A stretch of 64,000 nucleotides of DNA from assembly GCF_002567005.1 (NCBI RefSeq), contig NZ_NUZU01000037.1, positions 86,618 to 150,617 on the forward strand. Direction: 5' to 3'. The DNA comes from Bacillus sp. AFS073361. Lineage in GTDB: Bacteria > Bacillota > Bacilli > Bacillales > Cytobacillaceae. Position numbers and translations under genes: made by a program. Below the pieces are notes generated by a model that worked only from the letters and a program-made list of their open reading frames with translations, did not search any database and was not told where the DNA came from. Below, piece by piece: positions 26,392-35,062 of this stretch; within the stretch, counting starts at the first letter, position 1; every line of letters begins with the position of its first letter.

Positions 26392-27078
26392 TTGAAAAGA
26401 ATCCTGGCTATCCTAGCTTGTATGATATTTATCGCATCAAATATAGTATCTGCTGAGGTACCAACCGAACCGAGACAAACTCTCGTCGTAGCAAATGAGA
26501 AGGAAAAGGTTTATTTATATGCTACTCCTAATCCAAAAGAAGAACTGTATATTGATTTTCGAGTCAAAATAGGGAAAGAAGTGGTAGAAACATTCGGATG
26601 GGAAGTGGCAATGAGTGAATCACGGACTCCCGAACTACATGTAATAGATCTCAATAATGATGGAATAAAAGAAGTCGTCGTAATAATAACTCTTGGCACA
26701 GGGACATGGGTAGTACAGAAGGAGGCACACATTCTCCAGCGAGTAGAAACTGCAAATGGAAGGCAGGCTTACGAGGAGATGGACATCGACAACCCCGTCC
26801 ACACCATAGAACGTGTTTTCGAAATTACAGCAACGAATAAAACCATTCAAATTACCGGGAGAGGTCAAAAATGGAAAGCAGCCAATATTTGTAAAAATAC
26901 TTATTATCACCATCGATTCCCGCTCTATCAATCCGTAAACTGGAAAGTAGAAGGTAATAGGCTTATCGCGGATGTGGGATTACCCATCACGTCCAACTGT
27001 GTACCTGCCGGATTTCTCCTAAACTACAAGCAAAAAGGACAAATCTATTTAGCTAAATATGTAAAAGTAAATCTTTAA
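26392..27078 (+). CDS. Secreted protein of unknown function
   Basis: Encodes 228 residues. TTG 26392, 6 nt after AAGGG, gives a clean signal peptide (MKRILAILACMIFIASN...) ending around SAEVP. Mature protein is beta-rich with one FG-GAP-like acidic loop, DLNNDGIKEVVVII, near residue 84, and two Cys residues near the C-terminal half that could form a disulfide. It follows the SGNH esterase by under 80 bp and is probably co-transcribed. No family recognised. Confidence 0.65.
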   Translation: MKRILAILACMIFIASNIVSAEVPTEPRQTLVVANEKEKVYLYATPNPKEELYIDFRVKIGKEVVETFGWEVAMSESRTPELHVIDLNNDGIKEVVVIITLGTGTWVVQKEAHILQRVETANGRQAYEEMDIDNPVHTIERVFEITATNKTIQITGRGQKWKAANICKNTYYHHRFPLYQSVNWKVEGNRLIADVGLPITSNCVPAGFLLNYKQKGQIYLAKYVKVNL

Positions 27079-27082
27079 AAAT

Positions 27083-27115
27083 GAAGCAGGAAACCCTACA
27101 AGGGTTCCTGCTTCT
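27083..27115. terminator. Bidirectional terminator
   Basis: GAAGCAGGAA and CCCT pair with AGGG and TTCCTGCTTC. It lies between converging genes and probably serves both. Confidence 0.82.
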
Positions 27116-27133
27116 ATTCATTTATCTTTATTC

Positions 27134-27790
27134 TTAATTGGATAACATTAATACATCCAAGTTTAAAATGTTTATCACACCTGAGTCTCTGAGTTCTTTT
27201 AATCGATCGATTTCAAGGATGTCGATCGTACGTTTTGAGATTTGGATCCATTGTTGATTTTTCCACTTATTAAGTATTTTATTTACGGTAATCCGGGAAG
27301 TTCCTATGTAGCGGGCAAACGATGTTTGGTCGATTGAAAAATTACCATTTTCACTTACTAGTTTTAAAAGGAAATGAGCCATTTGCTGTTCTATAGGTGA
27401 ATTAAGAAAGGCAATAATTTCTGCCAGAATCCTAAATTTATAGATTAATGAATTAGTAAAAATACATGCCGCCTCAGGATGTTCTTTACAAATCATCACT
27501 AAAGCTTCATCAGAGAAAAAATAAATTTCAGATTGACAGTTTGAGATGGCAGAGGTTAAATAGGGTTCATTTCTAGTTCCATGCTCCCCAAATAACATAC
27601 CTTCTGGAACATAATTCACCGTTCGCTCTACACCTTCATGTGAAAGGAGAGTGATCTTTATACCACCCCTAGATAAATAGAAAAAGCCCTTGCCTTCACT
27701 GCCCTGATGGTAAACGATTTCATTTTCTTCTACCTCAAGTTTTTTTCCGTATTTTAAAAATGGTCGCCATGAATAACGCAGATTTTTCAT
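27134..27790 (-). CDS. Crp/Fnr family regulator, second of two
   Basis: Encodes 218 residues: N-terminal cyclic-nucleotide-binding-like beta roll (about 15-120) with GKGFFYLSRGGIKI, a long dimer helix, and a C-terminal Crp-type HTH (FARYIGTSRITVNKILNKW). No Fe-S cysteine cluster typical of Fnr is seen at the N-terminus. Its ATG shares the A of the upstream regulator's TAA (TAATG), so translation is coupled. The pair diverges from the tryptophan/anthranilate operon and is the obvious candidate to control it. Confidence 0.88.
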   Translation of the reverse strand: MKNLRYSWRPFLKYGKKLEVEENEIVYHQGSEGKGFFYLSRGGIKITLLSHEGVERTVNYVPEGMLFGEHGTRNEPYLTSAISNCQSEIYFFSDEALVMICKEHPEAACIFTNSLIYKFRILAEIIAFLNSPIEQQMAHFLLKLVSENGNFSIDQTSFARYIGTSRITVNKILNKWKNQQWIQISKRTIDILEIDRLKELRDSGVINILNLDVLMLSN

Positions 27791-28422
27791 TACAACACCT
27801 TACCAAGAAGTTTTTTTAATTCATCCGGTTTTTTTATTAAGAATTTTTTCTTATGGATCTCAAGGATTTCTTCTTCTTTCCATTGTTTTAAAATCTTATA
27901 TAATGTGATTCTCGTTAAGCCAGTGCATTTTGTAAGGTCTTGTTGTGTAAGAGGAGCTTCATAATTCTTAAACTCGTAACAAATATTTAGAAGAATCACC
28001 GCCAATTGTTGATCTGGTGTGAGAGAGTCCAAATATATTTTATCAGCTAGGATGTGCATTTTATGAATGACGGTTTTGATAAAAATGTTAAGGATTGAAG
28101 GCTGATCCTTAATTAATTTTTGAAAATGTTCACAAGAGAAAAAATAAAGTATAGAGTCATTTACCGCTGTTGCCGTCGTAAAATGGGGCTGACGGTCCAT
28201 CGCTTGCACTCCTAATAATTGCCCAGGAATGGCGATGTTTAACAAGCGCTCTTTTCCAATCGAAGTGGTAGTAGTCACTTTAATTAATCCCTTTTGGATA
28301 TAATAAAATCCATCCCCCATCATACCTTGCTGGTAAATAGATGCTTTCTCTTTGAAGAATTGCCTAGTACCAAACTGTAAGCAAGAATCCCAATTGATAT
28401 CACTGTCAAACAAGATTGCCAA
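27790..28422 (-). CDS. Crp/Fnr family regulator, first of two
   Basis: Encodes 210 residues with the same fold as its neighbour: beta roll with GDGFYYIQKGLIKV, dimer helix, and HTH (LTQQDLTKCTGLTRITLYKIL). The two proteins are clearly paralogous in layout but well diverged, which suggests an old duplication and perhaps heterodimers or two effectors (inference). Promoter and operators lie in the 382-bp region shared with the divergent catabolic operon. Confidence 0.88.
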   Translation of the reverse strand: MAILFDSDINWDSCLQFGTRQFFKEKASIYQQGMMGDGFYYIQKGLIKVTTTTSIGKERLLNIAIPGQLLGVQAMDRQPHFTTATAVNDSILYFFSCEHFQKLIKDQPSILNIFIKTVIHKMHILADKIYLDSLTPDQQLAVILLNICYEFKNYEAPLTQQDLTKCTGLTRITLYKILKQWKEEEILEIHKKKFLIKKPDELKKLLGKVL

Positions 28423-28516
28423 CTAATCAACTCCTATGTGAAATGGTGAAATCAATAAAACTGTAAATCTATGAAATATGTAATTAATCTAGTGCTATGA
28501 CTTAGTTGTAATTATT

Positions 28517-28530
28517 TGTTAGCGCTTACA
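28517..28530 (-). promoter_or_regulatory. CcpA cre box
   Basis: Read on the minus strand, TGTAAGCGCTAACA fits WTGNAANCGNWNNCW at all core positions. It predicts carbon catabolite repression of the divergent genes. Confidence 0.72.
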
Positions 28531-28554
28531 TTTAAGTGTAAAAAAATTTATTTG

Positions 28555-28570
28555 TGTTAACCACTTAACA
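28555..28570. promoter_or_regulatory. Crp-like palindromic operator
   Basis: TGTTAA-CCAC-TTAACA is a perfect 6-bp inverted repeat with 4-bp centre, the usual geometry of Crp/Fnr sites. The adjacent Crp/Fnr pair is the likely binder. Confidence 0.55.
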
Positions 28571-28804
28571 GTAGTGTAAAAGATTCAAGATATAAAATCA
28601 ACATTGTGATTGAATTTTTAAAATTCAGCCAAAACCATGGTTTACCCAATTGGATTTACCATTTGTATAAAGAATGATGTGGGCTGTTTTATTAATCTTA
28701 ATAAAGTGAAAATTATATCTTTTTAGAAAAAATGTTAATCAGACTACAATGACTCAAAAATTTCAATTTTATAATAAAAATATAAATTAAAAGGAGGATG
28801 TTTT

Positions 28805-30283
28805 ATGGGAATTCGTACAGGAGCACAGTATATCGAGGCGTTAAAAGCCCGAACACCAGAAGTTTGGTTATCAGGAAAAAAAGTAAAAAATATTTTTGAT
28901 GAACCAGTTTTTCATCAGCCCATTCTTCAAATTGCAAAGCTATATGATATGCAGCATGATGCCAAGTATCAAGAGGAGATTACTCATATTTGTGAAGAAA
29001 CGGGAGAAAGAATCTCGAATGCATTCTTAGTACCTAAAAGCTATCAAGATTTGCAAGCTAGAAGAAGAACGTTCGAAGAGTTTGCCAAAGCAACATTTGG
29101 GTTAATGGGCAGGACTCCTGATTTCTTAAATGTCGTCGTAACTTCGATGGCGAGTAATTCCGAGTTTTTAGATAAATACAATCCTGAATGGGGAAAAAAC
29201 ATTCGTTCTTATTTTAAGCATATCCGTGATCAGGACTTATTTTTAACACATGCCATCATCAATCCGCAGAATGACCGGAGTAAATCTTCACACGAACAAC
29301 AAGATATGTTTACCCATTTAGGAGCGGTTAAAGAAACGCCTGATGGATTAATCGTAAGAGGAGCGAAAATGCTGGCTACTCTTGCACCCATTACTGACGA
29401 AGTAATTGTCTATTCTTTCCCTGGCTTTAAGCCTGGAGATGAACGTTATGCGCTCGCGTTTGCACTTCCACTAGATACGCCAGGCCTTCGCATTATCTGC
29501 CGAGAAGCGATGCAGGATGGAAAGCGTTCTGTTTATGATCACCCATTAGCATCAAGATTTGAAGAAATGGATGCGGTCCTAGTCTTTAATGATGTTTTAG
29601 TACCTTGGGAGCGTGTATTCCTTTATAACAATGTAGAAGCAGCCAATTTACTTTACCCGAAAACAGGAATCGCTCAGCAGCCAGCTCATCAGTCTGGTGT
29701 AAGAGGGTTAATCAAACTGCAATTTGCAACCGAAGTGGCTTGTAAAATCGCCGACTCTATTGGTGTTGATAGTTTCCTTAATGTACAAAATGATTTAGGA
29801 GAATTAGTCCAATCAGTTGAATCGATTAGGGCATTGCTCCGAATTTCAGAGTATGAACATGAAGTAACTGCTACTGGCGAAGCGATGCCAGCCTATGCAC
29901 CACTTGAAACCATTAGAGGATTGCTGCCGAAAATGTACCCACGTGCGATTGAGGTGATGCAAATCATTGGTGCAGGTGGACTATTAATGTCACCGACAGA
30001 TGCCGATTTCGAGAATCCGGAATTAAGAGAGGATTTAGAGAAGTATTATCTGGGTAGAGAGGGCGTTTCAGCGGAAGAGCGTGTCCACCTCTTTAAATTA
30101 GCATGGGATTTATGCGGTGAAGCATTCGGACAAAGGGTACTTCAATATGAACGCTATTATACTGGAGATCCAATTCGTAAAAGAGCGATTTTCTATAACA
30201 ACCACAAAAGGAAAAATTCCTTTGAACTGGCTGATGAAGCAATGAAAATATTTAAGCAAAAAAATGAGGTTACTAGCTTATAA
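28805..30283 (+). CDS. HpaB-type flavin monooxygenase, probable anthranilate 3-monooxygenase
   Basis: Large oxygenase component of a two-component, FADH2-using hydroxylase, 492 residues, HpaB family throughout ([51 protein letters not shown]). HpaB itself hydroxylates 4-hydroxyphenylacetate. Here the next genes encode a flavin reductase and 3-hydroxyanthranilate dioxygenase, and no FAD-type kynurenine 3-monooxygenase is present, so anthranilate 3-hydroxylation is the best call. Such an FAD-dependent enzyme is described in Geobacillus. AAAGGAGG precedes ATG 28805. It is the first gene of the 12-gene operon. Confidence 0.82.
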   Translation: MGIRTGAQYIEALKARTPEVWLSGKKVKNIFDEPVFHQPILQIAKLYDMQHDAKYQEEITHICEETGERISNAFLVPKSYQDLQARRRTFEEFAKATFGLMGRTPDFLNVVVTSMASNSEFLDKYNPEWGKNIRSYFKHIRDQDLFLTHAIINPQNDRSKSSHEQQDMFTHLGAVKETPDGLIVRGAKMLATLAPITDEVIVYSFPGFKPGDERYALAFALPLDTPGLRIICREAMQDGKRSVYDHPLASRFEEMDAVLVFNDVLVPWERVFLYNNVEAANLLYPKTGIAQQPAHQSGVRGLIKLQFATEVACKIADSIGVDSFLNVQNDLGELVQSVESIRALLRISEYEHEVTATGEAMPAYAPLETIRGLLPKMYPRAIEVMQIIGAGGLLMSPTDADFENPELREDLEKYYLGREGVSAEERVHLFKLAWDLCGEAFGQRVLQYERYYTGDPIRKRAIFYNNHKRKNSFELADEAMKIFKQKNEVTSL

Positions 30284-30315
30284 ACGTCAATTAATATGAC
30301 GAGGAAGTGTGAACA

Positions 30316-30840
30316 ATGCAAATGCTTAAAGATGGAGTTCTGAAACTCGCAGGTTCTGTAATTGCCATTGGTGCATTTGATGGTGTCCATAGAGGACATC
30401 AAGCCGTGATTAAGCAAGCAGTGGAAAAGAGTCGGGATAATCAGGTTCCTAGCGTTGTCTATACTTTCGATCCGCCTCCTCGAAATTATTTTAAGGGCGT
30501 TCAAATTTTGACACCCATTCAGGAAAAGGTTAGCAGGATCGCGAAGTTAGGTGTTGATTATATAATTGTTGCCAGCTTCGATGAATGGTATGCGACCAGG
30601 CCCCCTGAGGATTTTATCTGTGAATTATCTAAGTTAAACCCGGTAGAGGTTACAGTGGGGGCTGATTTTCATTTTGGAAAAAATAGAGAAGGCGATGTGA
30701 ATTATTTAGAAAAGTATTTTCATATCAATATCACTCCTCCTGTTTATTGTAAAAGCGGAAAACTTATTTCATCGACGAGAATCCGCCAGTTAATTTCAGA
30801 CGGAGATCTCCAGCAGTCCTACTCGTTACTAGGACTATAA
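30316..30840 (+). CDS. FAD synthetase (FMN adenylyltransferase) without kinase domain
   Basis: Encodes 174 residues matching only the N-terminal adenylyltransferase half of RibF. The nucleotide-binding signature GAFDGVHRGHQ lies near residue 19, with TFDPPPRNYF and the ISSTRIR motif near 155. The riboflavin kinase domain found in the usual 300-residue bifunctional RibF is missing, and the protein ends right after the synthetase domain. In this operon it probably supplies FAD for the HpaB-type monooxygenase (inference). Confidence 0.85.
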   Translation: MQMLKDGVLKLAGSVIAIGAFDGVHRGHQAVIKQAVEKSRDNQVPSVVYTFDPPPRNYFKGVQILTPIQEKVSRIAKLGVDYIIVASFDEWYATRPPEDFICELSKLNPVEVTVGADFHFGKNREGDVNYLEKYFHINITPPVYCKSGKLISSTRIRQLISDGDLQQSYSLLGL

Positions 30841-30900
30841 TCAGGAGAAAAGTAAATGAAACTACTTGATATCACTCAGCAATAGAAGGGAGTTCATACT

Positions 30901-31467
30901 ATGAAGTTATTAGGAATTTCAGGCACCATTATTGGAGCAAAAACAAGTATAGTTGTTCAAAAGGTATTAGAGGAAGTAAAGAAACATCATCCTCACGTTG
31001 AAGTAGAATTACTTGATTTAAGAGATTATGATGTGCAATTCTGTGATGGACGAAATCCTTCAAACTATACAGGTGACACAAAAAAAGTTCTCGATATTGT
31101 TAATTCTGCTGACTTCTATATTATTGGAACACCGATATTCCAGGGGTCTTTATCAGGAACACTCAAAAATTTGTTTGATTTAATCAATCCAAAGGATATT
31201 CGCAACAAAGTAATGGGTTTTGTCGCAACAGGAGGTACATACCAGCATTACCTAGTTATCGAAAATCAATTAAAACCGATCGCAGGATTTTTCCGAGCCT
31301 TTGTTGCACCTGGCTATGTATATGTCAATAACGATCATTTTAATAAAGAAAATGAACTTATCGATGCAGAGGTGCTGACTAGAATTACTGCTTTAGCCAA
31401 AGAAGTGGTCTTTATGCAGGAGGCATTAAAATCAGCAAAGGAAGAATTTGCAACAGTAAATGGATAA
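30901..31467 (+). CDS. NADPH-dependent flavin reductase
   Basis: SsuE/FMN_red family flavodoxin-like protein of 188 residues: LGISGTIIGAKTS at the N-terminus, YIIGTPIFQGSLSGTLKNLFD in the middle, and GFVATGGTYQHY. It reduces free flavin with NAD(P)H and hands it to a partner monooxygenase, here most likely the HpaB-type enzyme two genes upstream. GAAGGGAG precedes ATG 30901. Confidence 0.88.
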   Translation: MKLLGISGTIIGAKTSIVVQKVLEEVKKHHPHVEVELLDLRDYDVQFCDGRNPSNYTGDTKKVLDIVNSADFYIIGTPIFQGSLSGTLKNLFDLINPKDIRNKVMGFVATGGTYQHYLVIENQLKPIAGFFRAFVAPGYVYVNNDHFNKENELIDAEVLTRITALAKEVVFMQEALKSAKEEFATVNG

Positions 31468-31502
31468 GTATATGTATTAAAATTTGAGAGGAGAAGATTT
31501 CA

Positions 31503-32042
31503 ATGACAAACTCTTTAAAACCAATTAACCTGTGGGGATTTATAAACGAAAATAAGGATTCTCTTAAGCCGCCTGTAAATAATAAAGTTGTTTGGAAGGA
31601 TTCTGAACTAATGTTTATGGTGCTCGGTGGTCCAAATAAACGACGTGATTTTCATGTGGACCCATCTGAAGAGATTTTTTACCAATTAAAGGGTGCTTGC
31701 TACGTTGAAATTATTAATGCAGAAGGTAAAAGAGAAGTAATTACCGTGAAAGAAGGAGAAGTATTTCATCTCCCACCAAATGTTCCCCACTCTCCACACC
31801 GTGTCGCTGATACAATCGGGATTGTTATTGAACGTGACAGAGCAGATGGGGAATTAGAGGATTTTGTTTGGTTCTGTGATAAATGTGATCATGAAATGCA
31901 CCGCGTTACCGTCCAATTAACGAATATTGAAGTGCAGGTAAAAGAAGCTATTCAGGGATTTAACAGTAATTTAGAACTTCGCACTTGTAAGAACTGTGGA
32001 CATATTATGCCTGAAGAAGCGAGTGAATGGAAATGCGAGTAG
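31503..32042 (+). CDS. nbaC: 3-hydroxyanthranilate 3,4-dioxygenase
   Basis: Fe(II) cupin dioxygenase that opens 3-hydroxyanthranilate to 2-amino-3-carboxymuconate semialdehyde. Length 179 residues. Cupin metal ligands are seen in RRDFHVDPSEEIFYQ and VPHSPHR. The C-terminal CxxC pairs (CDKCDHE, CKNCGH) form the rubredoxin-like second iron site of bacterial enzymes. GAGGAG precedes ATG 31503; the 3' end overlaps the next gene. Confidence 0.95.
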   Translation: MTNSLKPINLWGFINENKDSLKPPVNNKVVWKDSELMFMVLGGPNKRRDFHVDPSEEIFYQLKGACYVEIINAEGKREVITVKEGEVFHLPPNVPHSPHRVADTIGIVIERDRADGELEDFVWFCDKCDHEMHRVTVQLTNIEVQVKEAIQGFNSNLELRTCKNCGHIMPEEASEWKCE

Positions 32043-33037
32043 ATTTTCATACACATATCATCCCTGAAAATTTCCCTGATTTTGCGGCGAAGTTCCAAAA
32101 TGATAAGTGGCCGGTCCTAAAGCCTACATGCTCATGCGGTGCCAATATCATGGTATCCGGAAAAGTGTTCCGTGAAGTGACCGACCAAGTTTGGAGTCCA
32201 GAAAAAAGGATTCACGATATGGATGTAGAAAATGTAGATATACAAGTTTTATCGCCAATTCCCGTTACGTTCTCCTATTGGGCACCTATAGAAGAAGCCG
32301 TAGCAATGGCTAGATTTCAAAATGACTTCATTGCTGAAACTGTAGCTAAACATCCAACCAAGTTTATTGGTCTGGGGACGGTTCCTCTGCAAAATGTCGA
32401 AGAAGCGATTCTTGAACTAGACCGCTGTATACATCAACTTGGCTTAAAAGGGGTTGAGATTGGCACAAATATTAATGGCAAAAATTTAGACGATGAATCG
32501 TTAATTGATTTCTTTGCGATGTGTGAAAAATGGAATGTCCCTATATTTATTCATCCATGGGAAACACTGGGCGGAGACCGTTTTTCCTCACATAACTTAA
32601 TGTATACGGTTGGAATGCCAAGTGAAACAGCACTAGCTGCTGCCAGTTTAATCCTAGGTGGTGTTATCGAGAAATTTCCTGGACTAAAAATTTGTTTTTC
32701 TCATGGAGGCGGTTCATTACCTTACATTCTTCCAAGACTTGATCATGGATGGAATGTGTGGCCGCATTTGCAGCTTACGGAGAAGCCGCCAAGTTTTTAT
32801 GCTAAGAAATTTTTCTATGATTCAATTGTTAATAACCCTGTTAATATCAAATTTTTAGTTGGAAAATTTGGTGCAGAACAAGTGATTATGGGGTCGGATT
32901 ATCCATTTTTACTACGGGAAACTCCACCTGGAAGGATTATTGATGACACACTCACCCTAAGTGAAGAACAGAAACGGGCGATGCTTGGTGAAAATGCACT
33001 TAGATTTTTAAATTTACCAGTTAATCAACTAATTTAA
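32027..33037 (+). CDS. nbaD: 2-amino-3-carboxymuconate-6-semialdehyde decarboxylase
   Basis: Amidohydrolase-superfamily decarboxylase (ACMSD) of 336 residues. Zinc ligands are visible in VDFHTHIIPE near the N-terminus, IHPWE near 180, FSHGGG near 225, and the catalytic Asp in GSDYPF near 291. It converts ACMS to 2-aminomuconate semialdehyde, directing flow away from quinolinate. The start overlaps the dioxygenase gene by 16 bp; ATG 32033 is an alternative start. Confidence 0.93.
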   Translation: MEMRVDFHTHIIPENFPDFAAKFQNDKWPVLKPTCSCGANIMVSGKVFREVTDQVWSPEKRIHDMDVENVDIQVLSPIPVTFSYWAPIEEAVAMARFQNDFIAETVAKHPTKFIGLGTVPLQNVEEAILELDRCIHQLGLKGVEIGTNINGKNLDDESLIDFFAMCEKWNVPIFIHPWETLGGDRFSSHNLMYTVGMPSETALAAASLILGGVIEKFPGLKICFSHGGGSLPYILPRLDHGWNVWPHLQLTEKPPSFYAKKFFYDSIVNNPVNIKFLVGKFGAEQVIMGSDYPFLLRETPPGRIIDDTLTLSEEQKRAMLGENALRFLNLPVNQLI

Positions 33038-33057
33038 CCAGAAAGAAGGATGAAAAA

Positions 33058-33534
33058 ATGATAGACAAAGTGATGACTCCAGAAGAAAGATTAAAGGAAC
33101 TAGGAATAAAGCTGCCGGCTCTCCGCCCTGCATCAGGTAATTATGTTAGCTGTGTACGAACAGGGAATCTAATTTTCACATCAGGTCAGGGTACTGATGA
33201 ATACCGGGGAAAACTTGGTGACGATGTTTCGATAGAAGTAGGCTACCAAGCGGCAAGACAATGTATGCTTAATCTATTAGCAGTAATCAAGAATGAACTT
33301 GGCGACCTTAGCAAAGTGAAACGGATTGTCAAAATCCTGGGTATGGTCAACAGCACTACTGATTTTAAAGACCATCCAAAAGTAATGAATGGATCCTCCG
33401 ATTTGTTGGTGGAAGTGTTTGGTGAAAAGGGAAGGCATGCGAGATCAGCAATAGGTATGGCACAACTGCCACACAATAATGCAGTAGAGGTCGAGATGAT
33501 TGTAGAAGTTTGGGAAGGTGAAATTGGTGAGTAA
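33058..33534 (+). CDS. RidA-family deaminase, probable 2-aminomuconate deaminase
   Basis: YjgF/YER057c/UK114 family protein of 158 residues, with FTSGQG near residue 40 and the C-terminal IGMAQLPHNNAVEVEMIVE. Although the general family removes reactive enamines, longer members in this gene setting are 2-aminomuconate deaminases that yield 4-oxalocrotonate (as in nba/amn clusters). The typical RidA catalytic Arg is not in the usual place, consistent with a specialised subgroup (inference). It overlaps the following dehydrogenase gene. Confidence 0.85.
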   Translation: MIDKVMTPEERLKELGIKLPALRPASGNYVSCVRTGNLIFTSGQGTDEYRGKLGDDVSIEVGYQAARQCMLNLLAVIKNELGDLSKVKRIVKILGMVNSTTDFKDHPKVMNGSSDLLVEVFGEKGRHARSAIGMAQLPHNNAVEVEMIVEVWEGEIGE

Positions 33535-34993
33535 GGTCATAGAAAAACAAATACAAATTAACAATGCCAAGTTATTTATCAATGGAGAATATGTAAGCGC
33601 TATTTCAGGGGAAACTTTTGACACACTTAATCCAGCCACAAATCAAAAATTAGCCGAAGTTGCTAGTGCTAGTGAGCAAGATGTTGAAAGAGCAATACAG
33701 ATTGCCAAGCGCACCTATGATAGTGGTATTTGGAGTAAAATGCCAGTTGAAGAAAGAGCAAAGATTCTTTGCCGAATGGCGGATCTTGTTATGGAACGAG
33801 TCGAGGAATTAGCGTTAATTGAAACATTAGATGTAGGTAAGCCAATAAGAGAAAGCAGAGATTTTGATATCCCGCGCGCAGCATCAAACTTAAGATTCTT
33901 TGCAGAAATGGCAAAATACATGAATCATGAGCATTACGAACAATCCAAGCATATGAGCTATACCAAATACGCTCCAGCCGGTGTCACAAGCTTAATCATT
34001 CCTTGGAATTTACCATTCATGCAAATGACATGGAAAGCTTCCGCCGCGTTAGCGGCTGGTAATACCGTGATTGTTAAACCAGCATCCTATACGCCACTAA
34101 GTGCAGTCATGTTAGGTGAAATTGCCAACGAAGCAGGATTACCACCCGGCGTGTTGAATATACTGACAGGTCCAGGTGGAACAGTGGGAACCGCAATGAC
34201 CACTCATCCATACGTCCGCAGAATTTCCTTTGTCGGGGAAAGTTCTACTGGTAAAACGGTTATGAGAAATGCAGCATCACAACTAATTCCCGTATCATTA
34301 GAATTGGGCGGCAAATCTGCCAATATCGTCTTTGAGGATGCAGACTTAGATGAAGCTGTCGCAGGCTCCATTGAAGCGATTTTTAGAAATCAGGGAGAAA
34401 TCTGTTTAGCTGGTTCCCGTTTACTAGTACAAGAATCGATTTACGATAAATTCCTTGAAAAATTTGTTGCTGCAGCAAAGAACATTAGAGTGGGCGATCC
34501 ATTGGATGAAAAGACCGATATGGGCGCACTGATTACTAAAGGTCATTTAGAAACTGTTGATCATTATGTCCAAATTGGACTTTCTGAAGGGGCGAAACTT
34601 GCTGTAGGAGGTAAGCGTGTGGCTGGATTGTCAGAAGGGAACTTTTACGAGCCAACCGTGCTCTATGATGTAAATAACAAAATGAGAGTCGCACAAGAAG
34701 AAATCTTTGGCCCAGTATTAGTCGTCATTCCATTTAAAACGGAAGAGGAAGCGATTCAAATTGCTAACGATTCGATTTATGGTTTAGCAGGAGTAGTTTG
34801 GTCAAATGATTTAAGACGTGCTCATCGGGTAGCCTCTCAAATCGAATCAGGCTTATTCTGGATCAATTGCTGGTATTATCGTGATTTAAGAACACCATTT
34901 GGTGGTTCAAAGGCGAGCGGAATTGGTCGTGAAGGCGGTCGTCATAGTTTTGAATTTTATACAGAAGCCAAAACCATTACAATGAAATTATAA
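33527..34993 (+). CDS. Aldehyde dehydrogenase, probable 2-aminomuconate-6-semialdehyde dehydrogenase
   Basis: NAD-dependent aldehyde dehydrogenase of 488 residues. Catalytic Glu is in SLELGGKSANIVF and catalytic Cys in RNQGEICLAGSR; NAD-binding marks include PWNLPFMQM and FVGESSTGK. The place between ACMSD and deaminase genes indicates 2-aminomuconate semialdehyde as substrate. GTG 33527 is chosen with AAGGTG 6 nt upstream; this overlaps the deaminase gene by 8 bp. A hairpin follows the stop. Confidence 0.88.
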   Translation: MSKVIEKQIQINNAKLFINGEYVSAISGETFDTLNPATNQKLAEVASASEQDVERAIQIAKRTYDSGIWSKMPVEERAKILCRMADLVMERVEELALIETLDVGKPIRESRDFDIPRAASNLRFFAEMAKYMNHEHYEQSKHMSYTKYAPAGVTSLIIPWNLPFMQMTWKASAALAAGNTVIVKPASYTPLSAVMLGEIANEAGLPPGVLNILTGPGGTVGTAMTTHPYVRRISFVGESSTGKTVMRNAASQLIPVSLELGGKSANIVFEDADLDEAVAGSIEAIFRNQGEICLAGSRLLVQESIYDKFLEKFVAAAKNIRVGDPLDEKTDMGALITKGHLETVDHYVQIGLSEGAKLAVGGKRVAGLSEGNFYEPTVLYDVNNKMRVAQEEIFGPVLVVIPFKTEEEAIQIANDSIYGLAGVVWSNDLRRAHRVASQIESGLFWINCWYYRDLRTPFGGSKASGIGREGGRHSFEFYTEAKTITMKL

Positions 34994-35000
34994 AATAAAG

Positions 35001-35028
35001 TAAAAGGTGGCTGGAAGGCCACTTTTTA
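35001..35028 (+). terminator. Hairpin with T tract inside the operon
   Basis: AAAAGG and TGGC pair with GGCCACTTTTT with one bulge. It lies between two pathway genes and may cause partial termination, lowering the downstream half of the operon. Confidence 0.6.
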
Positions 35029-35062
35029 ACTATGAATATTGAAAAGGAAGGTGGAGGAGGAA

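Larger units (their letters stand above)
28423..28804. promoter_or_regulatory. Shared control region between Crp/Fnr pair and catabolic operon
   Basis: This gene-free stretch holds at least three symmetrical elements: a cre box at 28517-28530, the palindrome TGTTAA-N4-TTAACA at 28555-28570, and TGAATTTTTAAAATTCA at 28611-28627. A TATAAT at 28770-28775 lies before the operon's AAAGGAGG and may be its -10, though no good -35 is seen. Confidence 0.55.
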
